Source: Neocallimastix lanati (nom. inval.) (Eukaryota > Neocallimastigomycota > Neocallimastigomycetes > Neocallimastigales > Neocallimastigaceae). Taken from it: 64,000 nucleotides of DNA. The notes beneath the pieces are model-generated. The model saw only the letters and a list, made by a program, of their open reading frames with translations. It ran no database searches and was not told the DNA's origin. Shown here piece after piece: positions 36,390 through 46,684 of the stretch. A program made the translations under genes and the position numbers. Each line of letters starts with the position of its first letter. The stretch's first letter is position 1. The stretch covers positions 21,001 to 85,000 of the forward strand of contig JACVTC010000210.1 of the NCBI GenBank assembly GCA_016946835.1, read 5' to 3'.

Positions 36390-36753
36390 TGTTATTAGAT
36401 TTTCTTGACTTATTCATTTGTTTAAGTTTATTACACAAGGTCCAGGTAATTTTAGCTGTTTCAGGAATTTTATCTCTTAAGAAATCTAAAACATTGAAAA
36501 ATTTGCGATCATTTTTGTGTTTATTAACCCTAATAATGAAGTATGAGCAGTACCTTGGAGAAAAAAGTTTTTTAACATATGGAATAATTTCATTGTAGTT
36601 AGGGATCTTACTTATAACTTGAGCCATTAGATTACTAGGGGACCAAGAATTAAGGTTATGGATAAAGATAAGGCTATAATTGTTCATATGATTACCGAAG
36701 CAGTAGAAACCACGATGGAAGGGAGTATTATTAACTGAGCTAGAAGCATCCAT
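36346..36753 (-). pseudogene. LINE N-terminal region (copy X1)
   Basis: 135-codon frame upstream of the endonuclease, ending NNIDVELNPMAKDFIL and overlapping the endonuclease frame at 36346-36389. This could be a separate ORF1-like protein or the true N-terminus of ORF2 broken by a frameshift. A segment with FSPRYCSYFIIRVNKHKN looks like a small alpha/beta fold of the kind found in LINE ORF1 C-termini (weak inference). Copy X1 appears to retain its 5' end. Confidence 0.55.
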
Positions 36754-37260
36754 GTTTAGAGTTTGATGATAACAGAACTGACTTAATTTCTATTTATTGT
36801 GAATTGATTATAAGGATTGAATACCAAAGAATTATATATAAAATATTAACATTTAAGTTTACTGAATATAAAAGTTAATTGTTTCACATGAATTGAATTT
36901 CCTAAGATATATTAAAAAAAACAATATTAGTGGAAAAATTATTTATTCAATAAAATACAATGTAAAATAATATATTTATTTAAAGTAAAAATATTTTAAA
37001 AGGATATGAAAATTAAAAACCTAAAGTAAAAATTTATATAAAAATATAAAGTAAAATATATAAAGATAAAAAAAAATATATATATATATATATATAAATA
37101 TATATAGAATAGAAAAATTTTAGAAATATAAGAGAAAAAATAAAAACAATATTATTAGTAGTATAGTGTAAAAAATTCTTTTGATTGAAAAATTGATTTA
37201 AAAAACTACAGTTATGATTTATATAAAAAGATAAAGATTGCATTAAAAATTGAAAAGTAA
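36754..37260. other. Spacer between LINE copies
   Basis: AT-rich, possibly the 5' leader of copy X1 near 36754-36850, then AT dinucleotides near 37077-37105. No gene. Confidence 0.5.
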
Positions 37261-38452
37261 TTTAGATTTTATTATTATACTAATTGCTGATTCCCTCAGA
37301 AACCACACACCTTAGGTTCTATCATTGGGATCAATGAGAGAGGAATAGATTTATTAATAAGAAATCGAAAGTACAAATTTAACTTGACATTTAAATTACT
37401 GTTTAATTTGGATTGTATAGGTTTCAGTGATAAAGATTTATCAAAAGGAATACCAAGATAAGTATAGTTGTCAGTTTTAGGTAATTTGTTACTACCAATA
37501 AAGAAAGATGGATCTTCATAATTTATCAGTTTAACAAAGTTAATCGGTTTTACAACAAGAGTAGCACACTTATTAATTCCAAAAGTCATTTCATTTTTAA
37601 TAGCCCATTCATGAACTTTTTTCAAAATTTTCTTAAAAGCTTGTTTAGATGGAGTAACTAAAACAATACCATCCGCAAAAAGTCCACCACAACAATACTG
37701 AGAATCTAAATATACACCATACTTATCACAATTATCCAGCATATCATTAATGAACAAATTGAATAAAATAGGAGATAGAGGGCATCCTTGTCTAACACCA
37801 CGATTAATCGAAAATTCTTCTGAGAGATTACCATTAAAAAAAAGCACGAGCTTTAGAGGATAGATAAAGATTCTTTAAAAATAGATGGCATTTATCTCTA
37901 ATTCCTAAGTTATATAATTTGGTCAAAATATTAAAGAGAGGTACTGAATCATAAGCTTTTTTTAAGATCGAGAAAAGCAAGATAAGTAAATTTTCCTTGA
38001 AATTTTCTTCTTTGACATATCTCTCTAATTGAAATATATAAACTTATACATTCTTCTTTATTTCTAAATCCAAATTGTTCAGGTCTAACAAATTTATGTT
38101 CAAGGGCATATTTATCAATTCTATTAGTAACAATCTTTGAAATAATTTTTAAGCCAACATTAATAAGAGATATACCACGATAATTATTACAATTCGAAAG
38201 ATCTCCTTTTTTTGGAATTGATATTATAGAAGCCGAATTTCATTCTTCAGGGAAATCACCATCCCAAATTTTGTTAAATAATGAAAGTAAACATTTAGCA
38301 CAATCAGGGTCGTCATCAACTGAAGAATCAATTTGATTATCGGATAAATTAGATTTACTAAAGAAGGCTTTAAAAAATTCAATCGGAATACCATCGGGTC
38401 CAGGAGCTTTATTATTTTTCATATCAAGCACAGTGTTTTGAATTTCTTCCAT
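37261..38452 (-). pseudogene. LINE reverse transcriptase fragment
   Basis: The minus strand encodes an RT of the non-LTR class. It starts MKNNKAPGPDGIPIEFFK and runs, after a TGA at 38240-38242 in the usual Trp position, through NSASIISIPKKGDLSNCNNY and RGISLINVGLKIIS. Next comes FLDLKKAYDSVP (broken by a 7-A run at 37957-37963), then RQGCPLSPILFNLFIND and the active-site box. The box reads LFADGIVLV: the second Asp of FADD is Gly (37668-37670), which should abolish activity. A further frameshift lies near the T/A run at about 37840. The C-terminal zinc finger is absent. Confidence 0.85.
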
Positions 38453-38471
38453 AGTAAAAAAAAAAAAAAGA

Positions 38472-38513
<42 letters not shown>

Positions 38514-38733
38514 TAATATAATAAAATAAAAATAAAGGAGAAAGTAAATTCCCTTTAAATAGTATATAAAAAAATATTGGTGTTGAATATATGAAAACTT
38601 GAAATATATAATTGTTCTTGATGATTTAATAGATTTAGATTTTGTAAATAATCTTCTTAAATGGAATAGGAATTTTGGAATTTGAAAGAAATTTACTAAA
38701 AGAAAAGAAAGCTTTAGTAACTGTTAAGTAATT

Positions 38734-38742
<9 letters not shown>
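38453..38742. other. Spacer with A and T runs
   Basis: A run at 38457-38469 and T run near 38479-38505, then AT-rich DNA without coding signal, between two LINE fragments. Confidence 0.5.
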
Positions 38743-38777
<35 letters not shown>

Positions 38778-39545
38778 GGCAGCAAACTTGTTTCATCTTT
38801 ATTAATTAAATATTTGATAAAATACATGTAATAAAATAATAAAAAAAAAAAAGATAAAAAAATAAACAAAAAATAAAACACAAAATAAAAATAAAATAAT
38901 GGTATAATATATTCTAGTTTCATTTAATTAATATTTGTAAGACTTCACAAGGGCATTATTATACTGAAGTATAATAATTAACTTTGACTTCGCAATGTTA
39001 ATCATAATTTTAAGATACAAAATTATGATCTTCATTGGTTGCGCTAGCCCTGCTGGCCTGTCTTACTGTTTCTTCAGCATTGACGCTCTTGGTAGTAGTA
39101 GTACGATTCGATTTGAACCTATTGAACAAAGACCATTGCTGGCCAATAGCAATAGGTATAATCGATTGGAGAAGTGCCGCAGTAACCACTAAGAACGGAG
39201 TATCAGAATAAGCACCTGATTTCATCTGGCACTTAAATAGATCCTTCCATTCCCTTGTACTGTTATTAATACTTCGACCTCCAAGAAGGAAATTAAACAC
39301 TTTTTCACACACACTAGAATCAATATACACATTATTTTCAATACTATTACTAACATCACTAAAAATACTATTACTAATATTATTATTACTATTATAACTA
39401 TTACTATTATTACTATTACTATTATCATTATTACTATTAACAATATCATTTGTTAGGTTGCCACGGTAAAAAGCATTATATAAAAATAAAATTTTATCAT
39501 TAATGTTAAGTAATTTAATATACCTTATTAATGTATTTTTTCATT
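38743..39545 (-). pseudogene. LINE 3' end, copy X2
   Basis: The 32-nt T run at 38743-38774 is the poly-A tail read on the minus strand, followed by a 3' UTR to about 39010. The coding part (39010 to about 39545, no start codon) reads LIRYIKLLNINDKILFLYNA, FYRGNLTND and an Asn/Ser-rich stretch. It continues VFNFLLGGRSINN, FKCQMKSGAYSDTPFLV, IIPIAIG and TKSVNAEETVRQASRAS. It is 5'-truncated and begins where copy Y2 ends, so Y2 sits directly at its 5' boundary. Confidence 0.75.
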
Positions 39546-39548
39546 TTA

Positions 39549-39551
<3 letters not shown>

Positions 39552-39583
<32 letters not shown>

Positions 39584-40330
39584 CTAGGAATAAACTTTAT
39601 TTAATAATATTTTTTTTTTTTTAAAAAAATACATGAAGTTTAAATACATGAAATTTTTTTTTTTTTTATTAATATTAAAAAACTACGTTATGAGATTCGA
39701 GGACGAAAAGGCCTCTAACTCTTCCCATTCATCGAAGATAACTCCATGTGGATGAAAATTATCATTCGAATCTGTATCAGAATTTCTTCTTTGCCTTATC
39801 GTTACGACGTCGACGCTCTTGACAACGGTAGGTCTAACACTATACAAATCGATCATGGTGTAAAAATCACCAATCACAATAGGCATAACGTTAGTAAGGA
39901 ATTCCGCAAGCCCTACAAAATATGAAATCGGGAAAGAAGGCTCGTTCGAAGGTGATTGAAAAATATTATTAATATATCGCCTTCTTTCCCCCGAGCCGAT
40001 CTTTAAGATTTCAAATACTGCATTTCCGCCAAGAAGGAGACACAGCACGTAAAAATTTGAAAGATAGAAGGTAGGATTACTATTATAAAGAAATTTTGAT
40101 ACTTCCCCTCGTACTACTAAACTGGCACATTAATTGATACCAAATTGCATTTCATTATTTCTAGTACATTTACTGGCAAACTTTAACAATTTCTTAAGTT
40201 GGGATCTTGTTGGAGCACATATTACAATGTCATCTGCAAAAAGACCTCCACAACAACGTTTTTTACCAATAGTAACGCCATATTATAAAAGTAATTTCTT
40301 AAACAATAAGACAAATTTCAATTTGTAAAA
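39552..40330 (-). pseudogene. LINE copy Y2: RT piece fused to C-terminus
   Basis: A T run of about 29 (from 39552) and AGACTAGGAATAAA mark the 3' end. On the minus strand the 5' part encodes CCGGLFADDIVICAPTRSQL, the RT active site with intact FADD, then NEMQFGIN, a stop, and CASLVVRGEV. It then joins almost directly to YVLCLLLGGNAVFE and the C-terminal domain IVIGDFYTMIDLY, VVKSVDVVTIRQRR (stop at 39683). The zinc finger between RT and C-terminus is deleted, the same type of internal deletion as in X1 but at other points. Confidence 0.75.
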
Positions 40331-40371
40331 ATACAAAAAAAAAAAAAAAAAAAAAAAATGAATAATAATAA

Positions 40372-40414
<43 letters not shown>

Positions 40415-40940
40415 AATATTTCTTTATTATCTTTATATTTTACACAAATATATTAATTATAGATTTTAAATAATTATTCTTTCAATTATTATTATTTTTA
40501 ATTGCGTTAAATATATTTTTATTTAATAAATTACACCATTAAATATAAACAAATTTAAATATATTTAATGATTAAATGCATTATAAATAATTATGATTAA
40601 CATTATTATATTATGCATGAAATTTTAATATAATACATAAAAAAAAATTAATTCAACAAAATTGTTATTAGTATTTTTTAACTAATCAATATATAAAATA
40701 ATAAATATGATATAATTTATTATCATAATTATTCATTTTCTATTACTATTTATCATTTATTTTTTCTAATGTATTTTTTTTTTTTTTTTTTTTTAAATTT
40801 TTTTATACTTTCGTTTATGATTATTAAACTTCCTTAAATTTAAAGTGATATTATTTGTTCTTTCTTATTTTCATTTTTTTTTTTTTTTAATTTTTATCAT
40901 TTCTCATGGAAAAAAAAAAATTAATAAAGATTTACTTCGC
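40331..40940. other. Spacer downstream of metacaspase 4
   Basis: A run near 40335-40358, an AAAT array at about 40373-40415, then plain AT-rich DNA. No gene. Confidence 0.6.
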
Positions 40941-42143
40941 TTATAAAATGAATTGACTGTTCATGTTCATTGGATGAGATGAAGAAAGTTGTGGAATTTG
41001 AGAGAAACGCTTTTCCTTCATAATTTGTCTGATTTGAGTTAATAATTGAGAGTAAGATAAGTTTTGGTTTTGATTTAAAACAGTAATAAGAGCGTAAGAC
41101 ATAGCACCAGTAGCAACATTGTTTATACTAGCATCAGCAGAAGTTTGGTTATCTCTACAACCAGATAATTGAATAACATCAGCATCATGTTGTCTCTTTT
41201 CAATTATAGCTTGTTGATTAGTATTATTAGCATGAGCGCTAAGAGATCCATCAAAAATACTCATAAGAGCTTCAGCAATACCAGCTGGGTTACCTTGAAT
41301 AAGACTGCCAACAACGTTAATAGCCTTCTTGAAAATTTCCTTACGAACATCATTTTCAATAACTTCAACGTTACCATCACATTGATAAGTGTATGGAAGA
41401 TCCATAACTGTACCAGAGTGGCAAGAATCAAAAACAGCTGTTAATCTACAACCCTTTGGTAATGGCTTAACTAAATTTGCATAAATAACATCATCAACAA
41501 TTTGACCAGAACTAGTGTAATCTAATGGTAAAATAGTTTCATCGAAACCATCAATTTCATCAGTTTCAGAATCCTTAGCTGTACCACCGTGACCACTGTA
41601 ATGGAAGAATAAAGAATCTCCTGGCTTAGCACCATCAGTAAGCCATCTCATGGCATTAATAATGTTATCATAAGTTGGCTTCTTACTTTGATCTTGTTGA
41701 TCATCAGTTAAATATAAACAGTTTTGGAAGCCAAATCTTTGACAAACTAATTGAGAAACGTTTTTAACATCATTAATACAACCTCTAAGTTCAGCATTAG
41801 TACCAAAGTAGTTAATACCAATGAAAAGAGCCTTTCTGTTACCATTACACTCGGAAAGAGTGAAACCATTACCATCTCTATCATTGTAAAATTTTTCAGT
41901 ATCTTGGGTCCATAAATTTTGCTTCTTAATTTGTTCATGAATGCTTCTGGTAAATTCAGATGCACTGTTAGCGGTATTGATCTTAACTCTGTATCTCTTG
42001 TTTTGACCTTGAATGTTTTGGATGGTTTGAACACCTTGTTGGATTACATTACCAATACCACCATTTTCTTCAACTTTTTGTTGAACTTGTTGAATACCTT
42101 GTTGAATACCTTGCTTTAATGCTTGATTCTTTAAAAAGTTCAT
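40941..42143 (-). CDS. Type I metacaspase 4 (Gln-rich helical N-terminus)
   Basis: Intronless, 400 aa from the ATG at 42143; an in-frame upstream ATG at 42164 would add MILFIEK but lies in AT-rich leader, and paralogue starts (MNNF, MNFI) favour 42143. Residues 1-48 are Gln-rich and helical-looking (QGIQQGIQQVQQKVEE, VIQQGVQTIQNIQGQ), like metacaspase 1. The core KALFIGINYFGTNAELRG follows, with His185 in HYSGHGG and Cys241 in FDSCHSGT, acidic DEIDGFDETILP and LSGCRDNQTSADA. The C-terminus is SSSHPMNMNSQFIL. Complete peptidase; separated from metacaspase 3 by the LINE cluster. Confidence 0.93.
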   Translation of the reverse strand: MNFLKNQALKQGIQQGIQQVQQKVEENGGIGNVIQQGVQTIQNIQGQNKRYRVKINTANSASEFTRSIHEQIKKQNLWTQDTEKFYNDRDGNGFTLSECNGNRKALFIGINYFGTNAELRGCINDVKNVSQLVCQRFGFQNCLYLTDDQQDQSKKPTYDNIINAMRWLTDGAKPGDSLFFHYSGHGGTAKDSETDEIDGFDETILPLDYTSSGQIVDDVIYANLVKPLPKGCRLTAVFDSCHSGTVMDLPYTYQCDGNVEVIENDVRKEIFKKAINVVGSLIQGNPAGIAEALMSIFDGSLSAHANNTNQQAIIEKRQHDADVIQLSGCRDNQTSADASINNVATGAMSYALITVLNQNQNLSYSQLLTQIRQIMKEKRFSQIPQLSSSHPMNMNSQFIL

Positions 42144-42476
42144 TTTTTCTATAAATAATATCAATAATATTAAATATTCAAATTAGTATATAATTAAGTA
42201 CATTTTATTTTTCATTTTTATAATAAGAATAATTTTATTTAATTTAAATTCAACAAAATTTTACTATTTATTAAATGCATATTAATATTTTGATATATCT
42301 CTAACATTTTTCTTTTAATATTAAATATATATTATCTCTAATTCTTCTGTATTTACAAATAAAATAAAAATAAAAAAAAAACGACAAAAAAAAAAATATA
42401 TATATATATATAATAATTTCATATTTATTATTTATCAATTTCAATTTTGTTCATAATTTTATTACTATTATGTTCT

Positions 42477-42510
<34 letters not shown>

Positions 42511-45040
42511 GTACTATACTATTTATTTTTCTATTTTATTTATCTATTTTCGATTTTATTTATGCCTTAGACATAATTTTATAATTTATCTATTTTAATA
42601 TTAACCTTTCAATTAGATATGATAAAGTTCAAATAAAAAAAGAATTTCACTTTTATTATTTTATAAAAAAGAAAAAAGTATAATTATAAGGAAATTGACT
42701 GACTTTTATACAATTTCTTAATTTATTATCAAATCAACAAATACTTTTACTTTTCCTTCTTTTTTTTTTTTTTTTTTTTTTCTATTCATTGATTTATTAA
42801 TTAATTGTAACTTCCAATAATACCTTTTATTATTTCATTATATGATATGATTATTAATTCGTATTTAATAATTAGTTATTACTATATACTATATTAATAA
42901 TATATTATTTTAAACTTATCTATTAATTATATATATTGTATGGCACTGTTTAATTATTTTATTATTTATTAATGATGAATGAAATTATACATCAATCACA
43001 ACTAATATATTAATACTCTATTTAATATATTAAAAAAAAGACTATATAAATATATTTATCTGGATATAAATATATTTGTAATATATTACTAATATGCTAT
43101 TTATTTTTTTTTAACTAATAAGCAAATAAAATTATATAAACCTTATTAAATATAAAATATTTCTATTTTTTACAAGCTTTTCAAAAATGTAATTAATTTA
43201 TGGCTTTTATAAAAAAAAAACTTTTTAAAAATTAATATATATAATTTATGTAATTATTTCTAATTTCTATTTTATTTTTATTTTTTTTAAAAATTCTTAT
43301 TTCATCTATATTTCTCTAATGTATTATCTAATATATGTTCAAAAGAAAATAATTTATTATATTAGTATATTATATAATATACATTAATATATTAAGTATT
43401 AATTTTATTAAATTGGTTAAATAACATATTCTTTTCATCTTCTTTTATTGTATCAGCCATTTTTTATAACATATTATTTAAAGAAATATTCAATATAAAT
43501 CATAATATTATATATTATATTATATTATATTGTTTCTGTATATTAATAATACTATATAAACAAATTTTTATTTTTTTAAAATCTCATATTCATAATCATT
43601 GAAATTATTTTATTTTATTTTATTTCCATTTCAAATCAAAAAATATTATAAAATATATTATTATTATTTAATTTATATATTTTCATTGCGGTATTAATAT
43701 TACAAGGGATATATGTAATATTTTTATTTTTATTTACAACTATATAAAAAAAAAAACGAATAAACCTATTTTATTTTTATTTTTAATTTTTTGATATATA
43801 TAAAATAGAAATTGAAAAGAAATTTTATATATTATTAATATATATTAAGTATATATCAATTGAATATTTTATATTTAAAATACCATAAATATTAATATGT
43901 TTTAATCATTTCACATTTGACCTAGCCATTTTTTTTATTTCATTTTAATAAAAGAAATATAAATAAATAAGTAAATAAAATAGTTATATAATAAATATCA
44001 ATAATAAATAATAAATAATAAATAAATAAATAATAAATAAATAATAATAAATAAATAATAATAAATAATAAATAAATAATAAATAATAAATAATAAATAA
44101 TAAATAATAAATAATAAATAATAAATAATAAATAATAAATAATAAATAATAAATAATAAATAATAAATAATAAATAATAAATAATAAATAATAAATAATA
44201 AATAATAAATAATAAATAATAAATAATAAATAATAAATAATAAATAATAAATAATAACAATAAATAATAAATAATAAATAATATTTATTTTGTTTTATTT
44301 TTATTTTTTATTATTTATTTTTTATTTATTTGTAAAAAAAGTATTTCATAATTATTCATACAAATAATATTAACTTTAAAGTATTATTTTAAATTGTTTA
44401 TAATTAAATTGATACATCTTGAAATGTTTATTTGTCATTAATTAATATCAACTTTTTTTTTATAGGATATTAACTTTAAATGCTATTCAAACAGTTACAT
44501 CTTATAAAAAATAATAATTATTAAAAATAGTTGATATTAAATTTTTTTAACAACTTTTTTTTTTTTTTTTTTTAACAAAAAAATAGTTAGTATAAATAAA
44601 ATAATTATTTAAAATAACTGAACATTTATATAATACTAATTGTTTCACCTATAGAAATATTAAAAAATAATAAAAAAAAATTTTTTTTGTTTTTTTTTTT
44701 TGATACATTTTTAATCTGATAAAATAATAAAATAAATAATATATCATACAGGAATAAATGTTAACAAATTCATTAACGGATTAAATTATATATGAATTTC
44801 AAATATTTTACGAAATAACAATAATAATAATAATAATAAACATATTTATTAATGTTATTTTTAATAAAATAAATAATTACATATCAAAAAAATAAAAAAA
44901 ATTCATTTAGAAAAAATAAATGATAAATCGTAATATAAAATGAATATTTTTATATTTAATTTTATTTATTATTAATTATTTTCCTCTAATTTTCTATATT
45001 AATACAATTTATTTATGATAATGGAATTAAATAAAAATTA

Positions 45041-45078
<38 letters not shown>

Positions 45079-45308
45079 TTATAAATCTAAATTATATAAT
45101 ATTACAAAATAATATTATATTTAAAATTAATTAAAAAAAAAAAAAAAAAAAGAAAAAAAATTTAATTATTTTAATTATTATATAATTATTTATATAATAT
45201 ATTATAAAAATTTTAAAATTCAATTATCCTATTATAATAAATTATTTATATAATTTATTATTATAATTTAATTGATTTTTTTTTTTTTTTTTTAATTATT
45301 CACTATTT
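42144..45308. other. Intergenic spacer, metacaspases 4-5
   Basis: 3.2 kb AT-rich with T runs near 42485-42510 and 42760-42781, a 7-bp-unit array at about 44000-44282 (separate entry) and an AAT array near 45045-45076. No coding signal. Confidence 0.6.
44000..44282. repeat. (TAAATAA)n heptanucleotide array
   Basis: About 280 bp of 7-bp units TAAATAA with a few TAAA insertions. In frame it produces a meaningless I/L/F/Y repeat. The reverse-complement array occurs at 48.1 kb on the other side of metacaspase 5. Confidence 0.9.
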
Positions 45309-46454
45309 CTACATAATAAATTTTTCATTCATATTCATTGGGTGACTTGTCGAAAGTTGAGGAATTTGAGTAAAGTTATTTTTAATCATAATACTTCTAA
45401 TTTCTGTTAATAATTCAGTATAAGAAAAGTCTTTATTTTGACTTAATACTGAAATAAGGGCATAGGACATAGCACCAGTGGCCATATTATTAATTTTAGC
45501 ATCTGCACTGGTTTGATTATCTTTGCAACCAGAAAATTGAATAACTTCAGCTTCATGTCTTCTTTTCTTAATAATTTCTTCTTGATTAGTATTAGAATTG
45601 GTAGTAGTACTTGTAGAAAAATTACCATCAAAAATACTACAAATAGCGGTGGTAAGACTATCTGTATTTCCTATTAAAAGATTACCAATGATTTCAAGAG
45701 CTCTTCTAAAGATATCTTTTCGTACATCATTATCAATAGCTTCAATATTTCCATCACATTGATAAGTAAATGGAAGGTCCATAACAGTACCAGAGTGACA
45801 TGAATCAAATACAGCTGTTAATCGACAACCCTTTGGTAAAGGTTCAACTAAATTCTCATATATGACATCATCTACAATTTGACCATATTTAGCATAATCC
45901 ACTGGTAAAATAGTTTCATCAAATCCATCAAGTTCATCAGAATTACTATTATTTGAATCACCAGCGGTACCACCATGACCACTATAGTGGAAGAATAATG
46001 AATCCCCAGCTTTTGCATTATTTACAAGCCATTTCATACCATTAATAATATTATTATAAGTTGGTTTCATTTTTTCATCAGGATTTTCATCAGTTAAATA
46101 CAGACAATTCTTAAATCCATATTTTTTACAAACTAATTCTGAAACATTCTTAACATCATTAATACAACCACTTAATTGAGCACTTGTACCATAATAATTA
46201 ATTCCTACAAAAAGAGCTTTCTTATTACCAGTGCAAGTTGAAGATTCATAAGTCTCCCCATTTCTATCTTTGAAAAAAGTTTCTAAATCAGTTGTCCACA
46301 AATTTTGCTTTTTAATTTGTTCATTAATTAAATCTTTTTTCGACTTTTTATTGCTATTTATATCATTAAATTTAATATTAAACCTCTTACTTGAGAAGTC
46401 TTTAAATTGTTCTTTTAAAGTATCTTTAAATACTTTGCTATTAATGAAATTCAT
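45309..46454 (-). CDS. Type I metacaspase 5 (short prodomain)
   Basis: Intronless, 381 aa, the shortest of the six. The N-terminus (MNFINSKVFKDTLKEQFKDF, then DINSNKKSKKD) is short, basic and lacks Gly- or Gln-repeats. Core: KKALFVGINYYGTSAQLSG, His160 in HYSGHGG, Cys219 in FDSCHSGT. The loop after SGHGG carries an Asn/Ser insertion (GDSNNSNSDELDGFDETILP) not seen in the others. FSGCKDNQTSADA and STSHPMNMNEKFIM end the protein. All catalytic residues are intact. A Thr/Asn/Ser-rich linker (STSTTTNSNTNQ) precedes the p10-like part. Confidence 0.93.
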   Translation of the reverse strand: MNFINSKVFKDTLKEQFKDFSSKRFNIKFNDINSNKKSKKDLINEQIKKQNLWTTDLETFFKDRNGETYESSTCTGNKKALFVGINYYGTSAQLSGCINDVKNVSELVCKKYGFKNCLYLTDENPDEKMKPTYNNIINGMKWLVNNAKAGDSLFFHYSGHGGTAGDSNNSNSDELDGFDETILPVDYAKYGQIVDDVIYENLVEPLPKGCRLTAVFDSCHSGTVMDLPFTYQCDGNIEAIDNDVRKDIFRRALEIIGNLLIGNTDSLTTAICSIFDGNFSTSTTTNSNTNQEEIIKKRRHEAEVIQFSGCKDNQTSADAKINNMATGAMSYALISVLSQNKDFSYTELLTEIRSIMIKNNFTQIPQLSTSHPMNMNEKFIM

Positions 46455-46649
46455 TTTGTTATATTTTATTGTTCTTTTTTTTTTTTTTTTTTTTTTTAAA
46501 CTTGTTTATATATATATATTTATCAAAAATTAATAATAAAAATTCTTTTTATTTTTTTTTAATAAGAAAAAAATATGATTTTTATCTTTTTTTTTTATCA
46601 ATTATAACACAAGAAATACTCTAATCTTATAGGTTTTTTTTATATAATT

Positions 46650-46684
<35 letters not shown>

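Noticed and set aside
42144-42164. Upstream start for metacaspase 4 (adds MILFIEK)
   Set aside because: The extension lies in AT-rich leader, and paralogue starts align with the ATG at 42143.
43940-44260. 106-aa I/L/F/Y frame
   Set aside because: Translation of the heptanucleotide array.
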